Of a stretch of 64,000 nt of DNA, positions 26,568 to 35,623 are shown in pieces (positions within the stretch are counted from its first letter, which is position 1; each line of letters opens with the position of its first letter). The DNA comes from Parasedimentitalea huanghaiensis (GTDB taxonomy: Bacteria > Pseudomonadota > Alphaproteobacteria > Rhodobacterales > Rhodobacteraceae), in the NCBI RefSeq assembly GCF_009753675.1, contig NZ_WQLV01000010.1:62001-126000 (forward strand), in the 5' to 3' direction. A model generated the notes under the pieces. That model saw only the letters and a program-made list of their open reading frames with translations, was not told the DNA's origin and ran no database searches. A program made the position numbers and the translations under genes.

Positions 26568-27524
26568 CTAGTTCGCACCTTCAAGGCAACGCAGAACAGC
26601 CTGCGCGGCGGCAATATCTTCCAGACCTAACCCCACTGAACGAAAGAAACTCGGCTTACCCTTTTCGGGTTTGGGAGCCAGGTCATTGGTCAGTTCAGCC
26701 AGATCCCCCCGAATTTCATCAGGATTCCAGCCGTGGTCCTGCGCTGCAAGAACCATTTCCCCGGCGACATTTGGGGTGGTGGCGCGATAGTCGCAATAGA
26801 CCTGCGCGGCAGAAAGCCAGTCAGGATTGACCTCATGTGCCTGGGCAACATTTGTGCTGATCGAGGTGACAAGCGTGTTGGGGCCAATGGCACTGTTGGC
26901 AATGACCGGCCTGCCACAAGAGGTGCACAGCATGACAACATCCGCATTAGTTGCTGCCGCCTCTGCAGAGTCCACAAAAACAACATCCTTACATAGGTCG
27001 CGCCATTGGTTTTGCCTCGCGGTGTCAGAGCCAAGGCCGGGCGAGTAGATCCTGACCGTGTCCCATTCTCGCAGGTCCATAACATGGCGGTAGTGTGCCT
27101 GCGCCACGCTCCCGGAACCAATGATCGCAAGGCTCGCCGCCTTTGGGCTTGCCAGTAAATCGACCGCCAGAGCAGTGGTGCCCGCAGTCCGTTCTGTCGT
27201 CAGCTGTCCTGAATCACACAACAAAAGTGGTTCACCGGTTTCCATCGACAGCAATAATGTCCAAGCGGTGATGATTGGTTTACCCTCGGTCACCAAATAG
27301 GGAGACAGTTTTGCTCCAAACACACCTGATTGCCCCTGCGCGCCCAAATAGGTGATGAAGTCACCGCGGTCTTCGGGAAACAGCGTTACTGTTTGGGCTG
27401 GTTGAATTGCTTGTTTTTGACCCAATTCAGCAAACATTCCGCGCAGCTCGGTCGCGAGATCAAGTTTCCCGATTAGGCCTGCAACTTGGTCGGCATTCAG
27501 AATGGTAGGGGTATTCTTGCGCAT
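26568..27524 (-). CDS. Ornithine cyclodeaminase / mu-crystallin family protein (copy A)
   Basis: 318 aa NAD(P)-binding enzyme. The Rossmann motif is IGSGSVAQAHYRHV near residue 135, and the family C-terminal FFRSVGLGLEDIAAAQAVL is intact. Family members deaminate ornithine, reduce cyclic imines, or act as imino-acid reductases or amino-acid dehydrogenases. The gene is last in a minus operon: aminotransferase, YheO regulator, M20 deacylase, then this, with 10 bases after the deacylase. A second, different family member (30542) is divergent. The substrate is unknown. Confidence 0.88.
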   Translation of the reverse strand: MRKNTPTILNADQVAGLIGKLDLATELRGMFAELGQKQAIQPAQTVTLFPEDRGDFITYLGAQGQSGVFGAKLSPYLVTEGKPIITAWTLLLSMETGEPLLLCDSGQLTTERTAGTTALAVDLLASPKAASLAIIGSGSVAQAHYRHVMDLREWDTVRIYSPGLGSDTARQNQWRDLCKDVVFVDSAEAAATNADVVMLCTSCGRPVIANSAIGPNTLVTSISTNVAQAHEVNPDWLSAAQVYCDYRATTPNVAGEMVLAAQDHGWNPDEIRGDLAELTNDLAPKPEKGKPSFFRSVGLGLEDIAAAQAVLRCLEGAN

Positions 27525-27534
27525 GTTTTTTCTT

Positions 27535-28689
27535 TCAGCAAAGGGCTGTGATCAAACGTTCCATAAAGGCCTGACCCTGTCTTAATTGGTTGGCAGAGAT
27601 GAATTCATCTGGTCCGTGAGCCTGCTCAATACTCCCCGGTCCACAAACAACCGTGGAATAGCCCGCCGCCTGAAAATGACCCGCCTCAGTCTGGTAGGAA
27701 ACACAATTGTCCGAATTGTCGCCGGTTAACTGACGGGCCAACACCTCAGCCGCGCCAGAAGGTTCAGGCAGCATGGCCGGGATGTCTTCAGTCACCTCCA
27801 GCTCAATGCGCGCATCGTCGCATTCGGTGCGCATCGCCTCTTCAACAGACCCGACTAACGCCCGGTACTCATCGACCCAATCGCTGGCAGTCTCGTGTGG
27901 CATATAGCGTATATCGCTTTCGAAGACACAAAGATCAGGCACTGTATTTAACGCCACCCCGCCCTTGATAGTGCCAACCTGAACCGTTGAATAAGGAGGA
28001 ACAAACCCACTGGCGGAGGAACTCATACGTGCTTTTTCCTGTCTGGCGTTGTGCCACTGGATCAGCGGGTCGGCGTGTGAAATGGCCGAAGAGCCCAAGT
28101 CAGGCCTGGAAGAATGGGCCGCTTTGCCATGTAATCGGGTCACAAGCCCCAAGCCGCCCTTGTGGCCGGTGACCACGGACATTGAAGTGGGCTCCCCCAC
28201 GATTACGGTTTCAGCCTTGGGGAAATGTGTTTCAAGCGCGGTCAATAAGGGGGCAGTGCCAAGACAACCGACTTCCTCATCAAATGAAAACGCCAGCTGG
28301 ATAGGGCGCGCCAGAGGGGCCGACGCAAACCGCGGGACAGCCGCGAGCGCCAATGCCACAAACCCTTTCATATCGCAGGTCCCGCGACCGTAGAATCGCC
28401 CATCCCGCTCTGTCAGGATCCAAGGGTCACTGCTCCAGACCTGACCGGCGATCGGAACGACATCTGTATGGCCTGACAGAATAGTGCCGCCTTCTGCATT
28501 CGGCCCAATCTGCGCAATCAAGCCCAGCTTGGTCGCAGAACTGTCAGGAAAGATGTGATATTTGACATCGAATTCATCGAGGTAGGCCATGATGTAGTGG
28601 ATGAGATCCACATTCGATTGATCGGAGACGGTTGGAAATCCAATCAGCTTTGAGAGCACAGAAAGGCTGTGCGTTAGGTCATCTGTCAT
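27535..28689 (-). CDS. argE: M20 family metallodeacylase, acetylornithine deacetylase (ArgE) type
   Basis: 384 aa zinc hydrolase cleaving N-acyl groups from amino acids. Metal-site motifs are present: His in SGHTDVVP, Asp in YGRGTCDMKGF, the Glu-Glu pair in SFDEEVGCLGT, Glu in VGEPTS and the late His in EQAHGPDEF. The overall sequence matches the bacterial ArgE branch. Its context (aminotransferase, two cyclodeaminase homologues, a YheO-type regulator) points to catabolism of an N-acylated amino acid rather than arginine synthesis, so the symbol is by homology only. Start overlaps the regulator stop by 4 bases. Confidence 0.87.
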   Translation of the reverse strand: MTDDLTHSLSVLSKLIGFPTVSDQSNVDLIHYIMAYLDEFDVKYHIFPDSSATKLGLIAQIGPNAEGGTILSGHTDVVPIAGQVWSSDPWILTERDGRFYGRGTCDMKGFVALALAAVPRFASAPLARPIQLAFSFDEEVGCLGTAPLLTALETHFPKAETVIVGEPTSMSVVTGHKGGLGLVTRLHGKAAHSSRPDLGSSAISHADPLIQWHNARQEKARMSSSASGFVPPYSTVQVGTIKGGVALNTVPDLCVFESDIRYMPHETASDWVDEYRALVGSVEEAMRTECDDARIELEVTEDIPAMLPEPSGAAEVLARQLTGDNSDNCVSYQTEAGHFQAAGYSTVVCGPGSIEQAHGPDEFISANQLRQGQAFMERLITALC

Positions 28690-29303
28690 CCGGTATTTGC
28701 CTTTAGATCGTTGTATATGGTGGCGCGGCTAACTCCCAAAAGGCGCGCGACGTATGAGGCTGCGTTGCGTTCGGACAATGCCCCCGAAGTTTCAAGAGCG
28801 CCGAGTAAATCACGTCGCGCTGTACGATCCAGCTCATCAACGCGATGCCCATTTTGCACACACCAATCACTGACAAAGACATTCAACCGTTCATGCCAGT
28901 CATTGCGGAACAGGGATTCGGGCTGGGAGCTGGAAAGTCTGGCTGGCTGCAAAGCCCGGACCGCCCGTTGCAGTTGCTGCAGGTCCACTTGATCGTGGTT
29001 AATACAGAGCACAAATTCAGCGTCACCACTTTCAGCACGCATCACAACACTGATCGAGCGGATGACATTGCCATCCCAATTTACCTTTTCATAGGGGCCG
29101 ATGACCGTGTCGCTGGGGCGAAAATCAATTTCCTGCATGTTCGATGGATCGCCAGATTTCCGCTGCGAAAACGGATTGACGATATGCGCGATTGTCTCGC
29201 TTCGCAGGTCGTGAACAACGACTTCAACCCGGTCCCCCATCAGCAGCGGGATCGCCTCAGCAAGTGTCTTGGTATTGGCCAAAAGAGCGGTACGATTGGT
29301 CAT
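28686..29303 (-). CDS. YheO/DauR-like transcriptional regulator (PAS-like plus HTH)
   Basis: 205 aa. The N-terminal YheO-type PAS-like domain (about 15-115) contains VEVVVHDLRSETIAHIVNPFSQRKSGDP, and a C-terminal helix-turn-helix (about 150-205) contains YVARLLGVSRATIYNDLK. Relatives such as DauR repress D-arginine utilisation genes. It is in the middle of the minus operon (3 bases after the aminotransferase, 4-base overlap with the deacylase) and faces divergent genes at 30542, so it is the likely regulator of the cluster, with an amino acid as effector. Confidence 0.88.
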   Translation of the reverse strand: MTNRTALLANTKTLAEAIPLLMGDRVEVVVHDLRSETIAHIVNPFSQRKSGDPSNMQEIDFRPSDTVIGPYEKVNWDGNVIRSISVVMRAESGDAEFVLCINHDQVDLQQLQRAVRALQPARLSSSQPESLFRNDWHERLNVFVSDWCVQNGHRVDELDRTARRDLLGALETSGALSERNAASYVARLLGVSRATIYNDLKANTG

Positions 29304-29306
29304 GAC

Positions 29307-30446
29307 TTAATGTCCCTGTAGAATTTCACTTGTCAGACCATTGAGACGTGAGAGACCCTCACGCAAGTAATCTTCGGGCAGGGCGGAGCTGAAGCGAAAA
29401 TGATTTTCCACGCCAAATCGCGAGCCAGGAATGACCAGAACCTCGCGCTCACGCAGCAGACGCATACAGAAATCTTCTGAAGAAATTGGCAGATCGAAAC
29501 GAACAAAAGACATCGCCGATGCCTGCGGAGGCACCACATCGAAGACACCGGGGTGGCGATCCAATTCCGCAGTAAGAACATCAAAGCCAGTACGGATCAG
29601 CGTTTTTGCCCGGGACTTCAGTTTCGATCGTGTAGGTTCCGACAGGGCCTTGTCTGCCAGTTCCATTGACAACATCGATGTGGTGATCGAGGCATACTCG
29701 TGCCGCCGCCAACACTCGGTGATGACATCTTCCGGCCCGACAAGCCAGCCAAGGCGCAAACCCGGGAGACCATAGGCCTTTGATGTCGAATTGACGATCA
29801 AAACCCGATCATAGCTGCCCCAGAACGAAGGTGTTTCAACGTCACCTTCGCGTTCAGTGCCTGCATAAACCTCGTCTGCAACAATCCATGCCCCCACACG
29901 GTCAGCAGCTGCGGTGATTTGGCGGCGGTCGCTGTTGGACAGGATACGCCCGGTTGGATTGTTTGGGTTCACCACGTGAATGATGCGTGTCTTACTGTCT
30001 ACGGCTTTGGCGAGCGCAGCGCTGTCGATAGCCCACCCGTCGGCCTCAACCAGATCAACCCAGCGTACCTCATTGCCCAGGTTGGCCGCATTGCCCGAAA
30101 TCTGTTCATAGGTTGGCCGGAAGCAGACGACGTTGTCTCCAGGCTGCAGCAGCGTGTTGGCAACCAGCGTATTGGCCTCGGTTGCGCCAACCGTAACCAT
30201 CACCCCATCCGACGAAGAACCTGGGTAAAACCCAGAGATGGTATCCCGCAGGGACTGCTTCCCATTCACTTGCGGATAATCGATCAGCGTTGCCATTAGT
30301 GCGGGCAGGTCAATATCAGCCATGTCCACGAGCCCCTGAAACGAAATTGGGTGCACGCCACTTTCTGAAAAATTATACGTAACCCCATGTTCCAGCTCCG
30401 ACAGAAATTGCTCGACCTTGAAGGGGTGAAAATCTGCGCGGAACAT
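29307..30446 (-). CDS. PLP-dependent aminotransferase, class I/II
   Basis: 379 aa fold-type I aminotransferase. Visible are VNPNNPTG (PLP and substrate positioning), ADEVYAGTE (the aspartate that pairs with the pyridine nitrogen), the PLP lysine in NSTSKAYGLPGLRLGW and the C-terminal arginine region NHFRFSSA. It resembles the capreomycidine-synthase/aspartate-aminotransferase group more than the class V enzymes of the beta-hydroxyaspartate cycle. First gene of the minus operon; promoter shared with the divergent 30542 gene. Confidence 0.88.
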   Translation of the reverse strand: MFRADFHPFKVEQFLSELEHGVTYNFSESGVHPISFQGLVDMADIDLPALMATLIDYPQVNGKQSLRDTISGFYPGSSSDGVMVTVGATEANTLVANTLLQPGDNVVCFRPTYEQISGNAANLGNEVRWVDLVEADGWAIDSAALAKAVDSKTRIIHVVNPNNPTGRILSNSDRRQITAAADRVGAWIVADEVYAGTEREGDVETPSFWGSYDRVLIVNSTSKAYGLPGLRLGWLVGPEDVITECWRRHEYASITTSMLSMELADKALSEPTRSKLKSRAKTLIRTGFDVLTAELDRHPGVFDVVPPQASAMSFVRFDLPISSEDFCMRLLREREVLVIPGSRFGVENHFRFSSALPEDYLREGLSRLNGLTSEILQGH

Positions 30447-30499
30447 TGGATTACCTTTCGATAAGCGGGGGTAGAGAGTTGTTGAAGTTGACTCGATTG

Positions 30500-30505
30500 T
30501 ATAAT
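30500..30505 (+). promoter_or_regulatory. TATAAT-like -10 in divergent gap
   Basis: TATAAT at 30500-30505 in the 95-base gap between the aminotransferase and cyclodeaminase-homologue genes. The best -35 candidate (TTGTTG, 15 bases upstream) is poor, fitting an activated or repressed promoter. Confidence 0.35.
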
Positions 30506-30541
30506 TTAGATAGTTCAGTACAGAAAATCAGTCAATAAGCA

Positions 30542-31534
30542 TTGAGAGACATTTTGCTGGAACTACATAAATCTGAGATCCAGGGCCTGCTTGACTTGTC
30601 CACTGGAGCAAAGGCCATACGCCAAGCCTATATTGCACAGGCACAGGGTTGCGTGCAGGTTCCTGAGGTCACCTATCTTGGGTTCGAAAAGGTCAATGGC
30701 GACTGCCATGTGAAATCCGGACACATCGATGGCACCGAAGGTTTTGTGGTCAAAATCGCAACCGGGTTTTACAATAACCCAAGCAAGGGCCTGGCCAGCT
30801 CAAATGGTTTGAACCTATTATTCTGCGCTAAGACAGGTCAGACTCTGGCCCTGCTGAAAGACGAGGGCTGGTTGACGGACATCCGTACAGGTCTGGGCGG
30901 AGCGCTGACCACTCTGGCTCTGGCGCGGGCTGATTTTTCCAAAGTTCTCATTGTTGGGGCAGGTCTGCAGGCCGAACATCAGGCCCGCTGCCTTCAGCAT
31001 CTGTCATCCGATCCAGGCATCACTTTCAAGATCTGGGCGCGGCGGCCGGATCAAGCGGAGCAAACAGCACAGAGATTGCGATCCGATGGGATAGAGGCCA
31101 GTGCCGCAAGTGATCTACAAGAGGCCTGCAAGCAGGCAGATGTGATCATTACAACAACCCCAACCAAAACGCCCTTGGTGCAGTCCAGTTGGGTGGCACC
31201 TGGCACGCATATTACAGCAATTGGCGCCGATTGCCCTGGCAAACAAGAGCTGGAGGCAGATCTGGTTCTGCGCGCTGACCTTTGCCTGTGTGATCTGGCT
31301 GCCCAGTCGCTCTTACACGGGGAGTTTCAAACGGCGGCGGCGGCGGGAAAGCTCTCTGCCAAAACCGTTATCCCTATTGGTGCAGTTCTGTCTGGCGACC
31401 ATCCGGGGCGAACCAACGACGCCCAAATCACCATTGCCGATCTGACAGGCCTCGCAGTCCAGGACGCAGCCGTTTCCTTGTCTGTGTATCGCGCAGCGCA
31501 AACAGGCAAACCAAATGAAGGAACTATCACATGA
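30542..31534 (+). CDS. Ornithine cyclodeaminase / mu-crystallin family protein (copy B, EutC-like)
   Basis: 330 aa. NAD(P)-binding motif VLIVGAGLQAEHQARCL lies near residue 140; LKDEGWLTDIRTGLGGALTT and GTHITAIGADCPGKQEL are family hallmarks. There is no ATG near the start: TTG at 30542 or TTG at 30554 (with GAGAG upstream) are the candidates. Its stop overlaps the threonine-dehydratase homologue, the same pairing as EutC-EutB of ectoine utilisation clusters, but no other ectoine genes are here. It probably handles an imine or amino acid produced by its partner. Confidence 0.87.
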   Translation: MRDILLELHKSEIQGLLDLSTGAKAIRQAYIAQAQGCVQVPEVTYLGFEKVNGDCHVKSGHIDGTEGFVVKIATGFYNNPSKGLASSNGLNLLFCAKTGQTLALLKDEGWLTDIRTGLGGALTTLALARADFSKVLIVGAGLQAEHQARCLQHLSSDPGITFKIWARRPDQAEQTAQRLRSDGIEASAASDLQEACKQADVIITTTPTKTPLVQSSWVAPGTHITAIGADCPGKQELEADLVLRADLCLCDLAAQSLLHGEFQTAAAAGKLSAKTVIPIGAVLSGDHPGRTNDAQITIADLTGLAVQDAAVSLSVYRAAQTGKPNEGTIT

Positions 31535-32496
31535 CACTTCCAACCAAACGGGTTCTTCAATCCGCCTGCCGCTCTGTTGCCGCTCGCCGACGCATCGCTG
31601 CCCTGGTTAGAAAGACCGAAGTTTTGCCCAGCAGAATGACTTTGCTCCCCAACACAGAGATCCACTACAAGACCGAAAATTTCCAACTCACCGGATCTTT
31701 CAAACTCCGAGGTGCCTCGGCTAAGCTCAGCTCGGTGCCCGTTGATCGCCCAGTAATCACTGCCTCCTCTGGCAACCACGGTATTGCCTGTTCGCTGACT
31801 GCCCAAAGAACTGGACACAAGCTCACCGTCGTTTTGCCTGAAACTGTGATTGATCAAAAACGCAAAGCCATCGAGGCTTTTGGAACGCGTGTGGTGATTG
31901 CAGGTGCAGACTCATCTCTGGCCGAGGTGCATGCAAGGATGTTGGCAGACACCGAAGGGCACACCTATGTCTCGCCTTACAATGATGCCGAAGTCATCGC
32001 AGGTCAGGGGACCATTGGGCTGGAAATTCTCGAACAGCTGCCCCGTGTCGACAACATTTTTGTTTCCATGGGCGGTGGCGGTTTGATCTCGGGCATCGGT
32101 TCAGTTGTGAAATCAGTATCGCCCGACACACGTATCATTGGTGTAAGTGCCACCAACTCTGCAGCACTTGCAGCCTCGATCAAGGCCGGGGAGGTTGTCG
32201 AAACAGAGCATCTGGACACGCTAGCTGACGGGGTCGCCGGTGGCGTCGACGAAAACTCTTTAACCCTCCCGTTGGCGAGTGACGCTATCGACCAGATTGT
32301 TCATGTCAACGAAGACCAGATCGCAGAGGCTTTGCGCGTTCTCGCTTGGCAAGAAAACATGATAGTGGAAGGTGCCGCAGCACTTGCTCTGGCTCCCTTA
32401 TTGATCGAACCTGACAATTATGCCGGAGCCATCAATGTGGTTCTCTTATGCGGCGCGAACTATGATAAGGACCGGATCGCGAAGGTGTTGCTCTGA
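31531..32496 (+). CDS. Threonine dehydratase-like PLP enzyme (EutB-like)
   Basis: 321 aa fold-type II PLP enzyme without a C-terminal ACT regulatory domain, so of the catabolic type. Lys58 in TGSFKLRGA binds PLP; SSGNHGIA contacts the substrate carboxylate; SMGGGGLISGIG is the phosphate-binding loop. Expected chemistry is beta-elimination of a hydroxy-amino acid to a 2-oxo acid and ammonia. Starts in the ATGA overlap with copy B of the cyclodeaminase homologue, like the EutB/EutC pair; threonine or hydroxyaspartate dehydratase are alternatives. Confidence 0.88.
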   Translation: MTLPTKRVLQSACRSVAARRRIAALVRKTEVLPSRMTLLPNTEIHYKTENFQLTGSFKLRGASAKLSSVPVDRPVITASSGNHGIACSLTAQRTGHKLTVVLPETVIDQKRKAIEAFGTRVVIAGADSSLAEVHARMLADTEGHTYVSPYNDAEVIAGQGTIGLEILEQLPRVDNIFVSMGGGGLISGIGSVVKSVSPDTRIIGVSATNSAALAASIKAGEVVETEHLDTLADGVAGGVDENSLTLPLASDAIDQIVHVNEDQIAEALRVLAWQENMIVEGAAALALAPLLIEPDNYAGAINVVLLCGANYDKDRIAKVLL

Positions 32497-32794
32497 GACA
32501 GTGACTTTGGGATCAGATTAAAACACTAAACGATGAAACCAAGGTGGATCGCCAAATCTATATGCTGGCGATCCTAATGACCCATTCCAGCCTGAATGAT
32601 ATCTTTAGCACCAATGTAGGGTTTGCAATGAACGATGAAATCGTGCCAGCGTTGATTGTTACCGGGTTCCATTCCTATGATAAGTCAAACAAGATAGCGC
32701 CAAATTCGCAGCCGTTTTGTTCGACTGAACCAGAATAGGAAGTCGGGTTTGGGCAATGTATCGCCCGGACACATAATTATAGGGAAGACAACAC

Positions 32795-33652
32795 ATGAAG
32801 CTCTTGCGCTATGGTCCAGCGGGACAGGAAAAACCCGGTCTTCTGGATACTCAGGGACAGGTGCGAGATCTGTCCGGTGTGGTGTCGGACATTGCAGGGG
32901 CAGCACTGAGCAGCGAAAGCCTGACAAAACTGACCGCTCTGGACCCGAACAGCCTGCCGGTTGTAGCCGGAAAGCCGCAAGAGGATCTGCGCTTGGGCGC
33001 ATGTGTGGGACAGGTGGGGAAATTCATCTGCATCGGATTGAATTACGCCGATCACGCTGCCGAGGCAGGTATGGACGTTCCACCAGAACCGGTGATTTTC
33101 AACAAATGGACTTCGGCCATTGTTGGGCCTGATGACAACGTACAGATCCCGCGCGGCTCTACCAAGACCGATTGGGAGGTAGAGCTGGGCGTGGTGATTG
33201 GCACTGGTGGCAGCTACATCGATGAGGCCGACGCGCTATCCCATGTGGCAGGATTCTGCGTGGTCAACGACGTGTCGGAACGTGAATTCCAATTGGAACG
33301 TGCAGGCACCTGGGACAAGGGCAAAGGCTGCGACACCTTTGGCCCAACCGGCCCCTGGCTGGTAACCCAGGACGAGGTGGACGATTTTGATAACCTGGCC
33401 ATGTGGCTGGATGTGGATGGAACGCGTTTTCAAGACGGTTCAACCGCGACAATGGTCTACAAGGTGCCGCATCTGGTGGCCTATTGTAGCCAGTTCATGA
33501 GCCTGCAACCCGGCGATATCATTTCAACCGGCACGCCCCCAGGTGTTGGCATGGCACAATCGCCGCAGGTTTACCTAAAAGGCGGCGAAGTGATGTCACT
33601 AGGTATCGAAGGATTGGGCACGCAAACCCAGCGGGTGCGCGCTTTCTCATGA
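32795..33652 (+). CDS. Fumarylacetoacetate hydrolase (FAH) family protein
   Basis: 285 aa. Metal-binding acidic motif DWEVELGVVIG, preceded by ICIGLNYADHAAEAG and followed by VVNDVSEREFQLER, GDIISTGTPPGVGM and GIEGLGTQTQRV: the complete FAH-domain pattern. Closest in style to diketo-deoxy-sugar-acid hydrolases (such as 2,4-diketo-3-deoxy-L-rhamnonate or fuconate hydrolase) and proteins annotated as ureidoglycolate lyase. It is 298 bases from the previous gene with a GGAAG site before the ATG, so probably a separate unit. The substrate is not evident here. Confidence 0.87.
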   Translation: MKLLRYGPAGQEKPGLLDTQGQVRDLSGVVSDIAGAALSSESLTKLTALDPNSLPVVAGKPQEDLRLGACVGQVGKFICIGLNYADHAAEAGMDVPPEPVIFNKWTSAIVGPDDNVQIPRGSTKTDWEVELGVVIGTGGSYIDEADALSHVAGFCVVNDVSEREFQLERAGTWDKGKGCDTFGPTGPWLVTQDEVDDFDNLAMWLDVDGTRFQDGSTATMVYKVPHLVAYCSQFMSLQPGDIISTGTPPGVGMAQSPQVYLKGGEVMSLGIEGLGTQTQRVRAFS

Positions 33653-34077
33653 AAAATTCTGGAGCTAGGGGGCACTTTTCACCGCTTAGCTCCAATTCAC
33701 ATTCTGACACCATAAACTCATAGGGGCGGCACACATTGCGGATGTAGTTTTGCTGCTGCCACCCTTGAAGTTCATTGACCGCCAGATCTGCAGATTCCCA
33801 TCATCTCTGCGACCAGGTAGATGCCGATCTTTGGTGCGGGCAAAAAGACACCGCACTGCACTCTCTTACTTGCGCTCTTGGTCCTGTCAGCGACGGGACG
33901 CCTTTCGTGGAGTTGCTCCCCCTAGTTTGACCGACAAATCTGTATTGCGTGGGAATGTGACTGCCTGCATCAACTTCCCCTTTTGCTAGAGCAACATACC
34001 TGTCGCGCGAAGCTCAGAGCTGCAAACCGTCTTGGCGTCGGATCGGCAACCCGCGCAATTCTGATCGCTGACTTGTG
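33653..34077. other. Long leader region between FAH and xylB genes
   Basis: About 425 bases without a supported gene. A 79-codon frame (33750-33989) has no ribosome-binding site and an arginine/serine-rich composition typical of chance frames. The xylB promoter lies at the right end. Confidence 0.4.
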
Positions 34078-34107
34078 TTGACAACTACGCTCCCTCTGTT
34101 TTATTTT
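34078..34107 (+). promoter_or_regulatory. Promoter of the xylBA operon
   Basis: A consensus -35 TTGACA at 34078-34083, an 18-base spacer and a -10 TATTTT at 34102-34107, about 60 bases before the xylB ATG. The -10 lies inside the palindromic operator, which predicts repression by steric block. Confidence 0.6.
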
Positions 34108-34122
34108 ACATACTAAAATAAA
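34100..34122. promoter_or_regulatory. Candidate XylR (ROK) operator upstream of xylB
   Basis: TTTATTTTA-CATAC-TAAAATAAA, perfect 9-base arms around a 5-base centre. A closely matching palindrome lies at 42020-42042 between xylR and xylF, so one ROK repressor probably binds both. Confidence 0.65.
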
Positions 34123-34168
34123 TAAACTCGAACTCCATCAAAAGCGCGCCATTGCGAAAGGGACACGG

Positions 34169-35623
34169 ATGTATATCGGTTTAGATCTGGGAACGTCTGG
34201 CTTGCGCGCATTGCTGTCTGATGCGGGCGGAGCGATTGTTGCTACCGCTGATGCAGCCTATTCGGTGGCAAACCCACATCCGGGCTGGAGCGAACAAGAT
34301 CCGGCAGATTGGCTGGATGCCTGCAAAACCGTGATGGCGCAGCTCCGGACTGATTATCCTGCCGAATTCAGCGCTGTCAGAGGGATCGGATTAAGTGGCC
34401 ACATGCACGGTGCAACCCTGTTGGATGCTCAGGGGCAGGTATTGCGGCCCTGTATTTTGTGGAACGACACGCGCGCGGCGGTACAGGCTGCCGTTCTTGA
34501 TGAGACACCCAATGTACGCGACCTTTCAGGGAATATCGTATTTCCAGGCTTTACCGCCCCCAAGCTGACTTGGGTTGAAGAAAATGAACCTGAAATCTTT
34601 GCCAAGGTGGCAAAGGTTCTGCTGCCCAAGGATTATCTGCGCCTTTGGCTGACGGGGGAATATGTAAGCGACATGTCGGACAGTGCTGGCACGTCTTGGC
34701 TGGACGTTGGAAAGCGCGACTGGTCTGATGACCTACTTGCCGCGGGGCACATGCATCGGGATCAAATGCCCCGTCTGGTCGAAGGCTCCGAAATTTCTGG
34801 AAATTTACGTGAAAATCTACGTGCCGACTGGGGAATCACTGGCGCTGTGGTTGTTGCAGGCGGTGGCGGCGATAATGCAGTGGCAGCCTGTGGTGTTGGG
34901 TGCTTTCAAGACGGCGACGGGTTTGTCTCGCTTGGAACATCGGGCGTTTTATTTGCGGCCAAGAACAGCTTTGCCCCTGATCCGGCATCAGCCGTGCATA
35001 CATTTTGCCACGCAGTACCGGATACCTGGTATCAGATGGGCGTTATTCTTGCTGCAACCGATTGTTTGAATTGGTTGTCGCGGATTTTAGGGCGGTCTCC
35101 GGCCGAGCTTGCCGGAAAACTAGATAGGGCGATCTCCGGACCCTCTAAGACCTTGTTCCTTCCCTATTTGTCTGGCGAGCGGACCCCACATAACGACAGC
35201 ACAGTGAGAGGTTCATTTGTAGGTTTGGATGTTGCAACCTCGCCCGAAGATTTAACGCGGGCGGTTATGGATGGTGTCTCTTTTGCTCTGCGCGATAACC
35301 TTGACGCGTTAAGGGCAACCGGAACCTGTTTGTCGCGCGTCCTGGCCATTGGCGGTGGGACAAAATCCCGGTTCTGGCTGGAAACGCTGGCCACCACGTT
35401 AAATCTGCCACTGGATTTGCCGGAAAAAGGCGACTTTGGCGCAGCGCTTGGCGCAGCGAGACTAGCAATTGCAGCGGACACAAATGCCGACCTTTCTACG
35501 ATTATGAACCGCCCCAAGGTCGCAGAGACCGTCGAGCCACGTATTGATTTGGTCGACCGATATTCCGAAACTCATGCGCGGTATCGCGCGCTTTACCCCA
35601 ACTTGAAGGTTGCCTTATCATGA
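34169..35623 (+). CDS. xylB: Xylulokinase
   Basis: 484 aa FGGY-family sugar kinase phosphorylating D-xylulose to xylulose 5-phosphate. The N-terminal phosphate-binding motif [14 protein letters not shown] and [21 protein letters not shown] (sugar contact) and the C-terminal [21 protein letters not shown] are all present. The length is normal. It is the first gene of a unit xylB-xylA-aldose epimerase-MauG, and overlaps xylA by 4 bases. A candidate XylR operator covers its -10 region. Confidence 0.95.
   Translation: MYIGLDLGTSGLRALLSDAGGAIVATADAAYSVANPHPGWSEQDPADWLDACKTVMAQLRTDYPAEFSAVRGIGLSGHMHGATLLDAQGQVLRPCILWNDTRAAVQAAVLDETPNVRDLSGNIVFPGFTAPKLTWVEENEPEIFAKVAKVLLPKDYLRLWLTGEYVSDMSDSAGTSWLDVGKRDWSDDLLAAGHMHRDQMPRLVEGSEISGNLRENLRADWGITGAVVVAGGGGDNAVAACGVGCFQDGDGFVSLGTSGVLFAAKNSFAPDPASAVHTFCHAVPDTWYQMGVILAATDCLNWLSRILGRSPAELAGKLDRAISGPSKTLFLPYLSGERTPHNDSTVRGSFVGLDVATSPEDLTRAVMDGVSFALRDNLDALRATGTCLSRVLAIGGGTKSRFWLETLATTLNLPLDLPEKGDFGAALGAARLAIAADTNADLSTIMNRPKVAETVEPRIDLVDRYSETHARYRALYPNLKVALS

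Noticed and set aside
26568-32496. Beta-hydroxyaspartate cycle (bhcABCD) cluster
   Set aside because: A cyclodeaminase-type reductase and a dehydratase-like gene are present, but the aminotransferase is class I/II rather than class V, and no D-threonine-aldolase-type gene is present.
26568-32496. Ectoine/hydroxyectoine utilisation operon
   Set aside because: EutB/EutC-like genes are present, but no TRAP transporter, EutD/EutE, MocR-type EnuR or semialdehyde dehydrogenase adjoins them; the M24 gene at 18194 is 12 kb away with its own regulator.
32544-32738. 64-codon open frame upstream of the FAH gene
   Set aside because: No ribosome-binding site and no recognisable domain or coding character.
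33750-33989. 79-codon open frame before xylB
   Set aside because: Arg/Ser-rich composition, no ribosome-binding site; probably a leader or decayed DNA.
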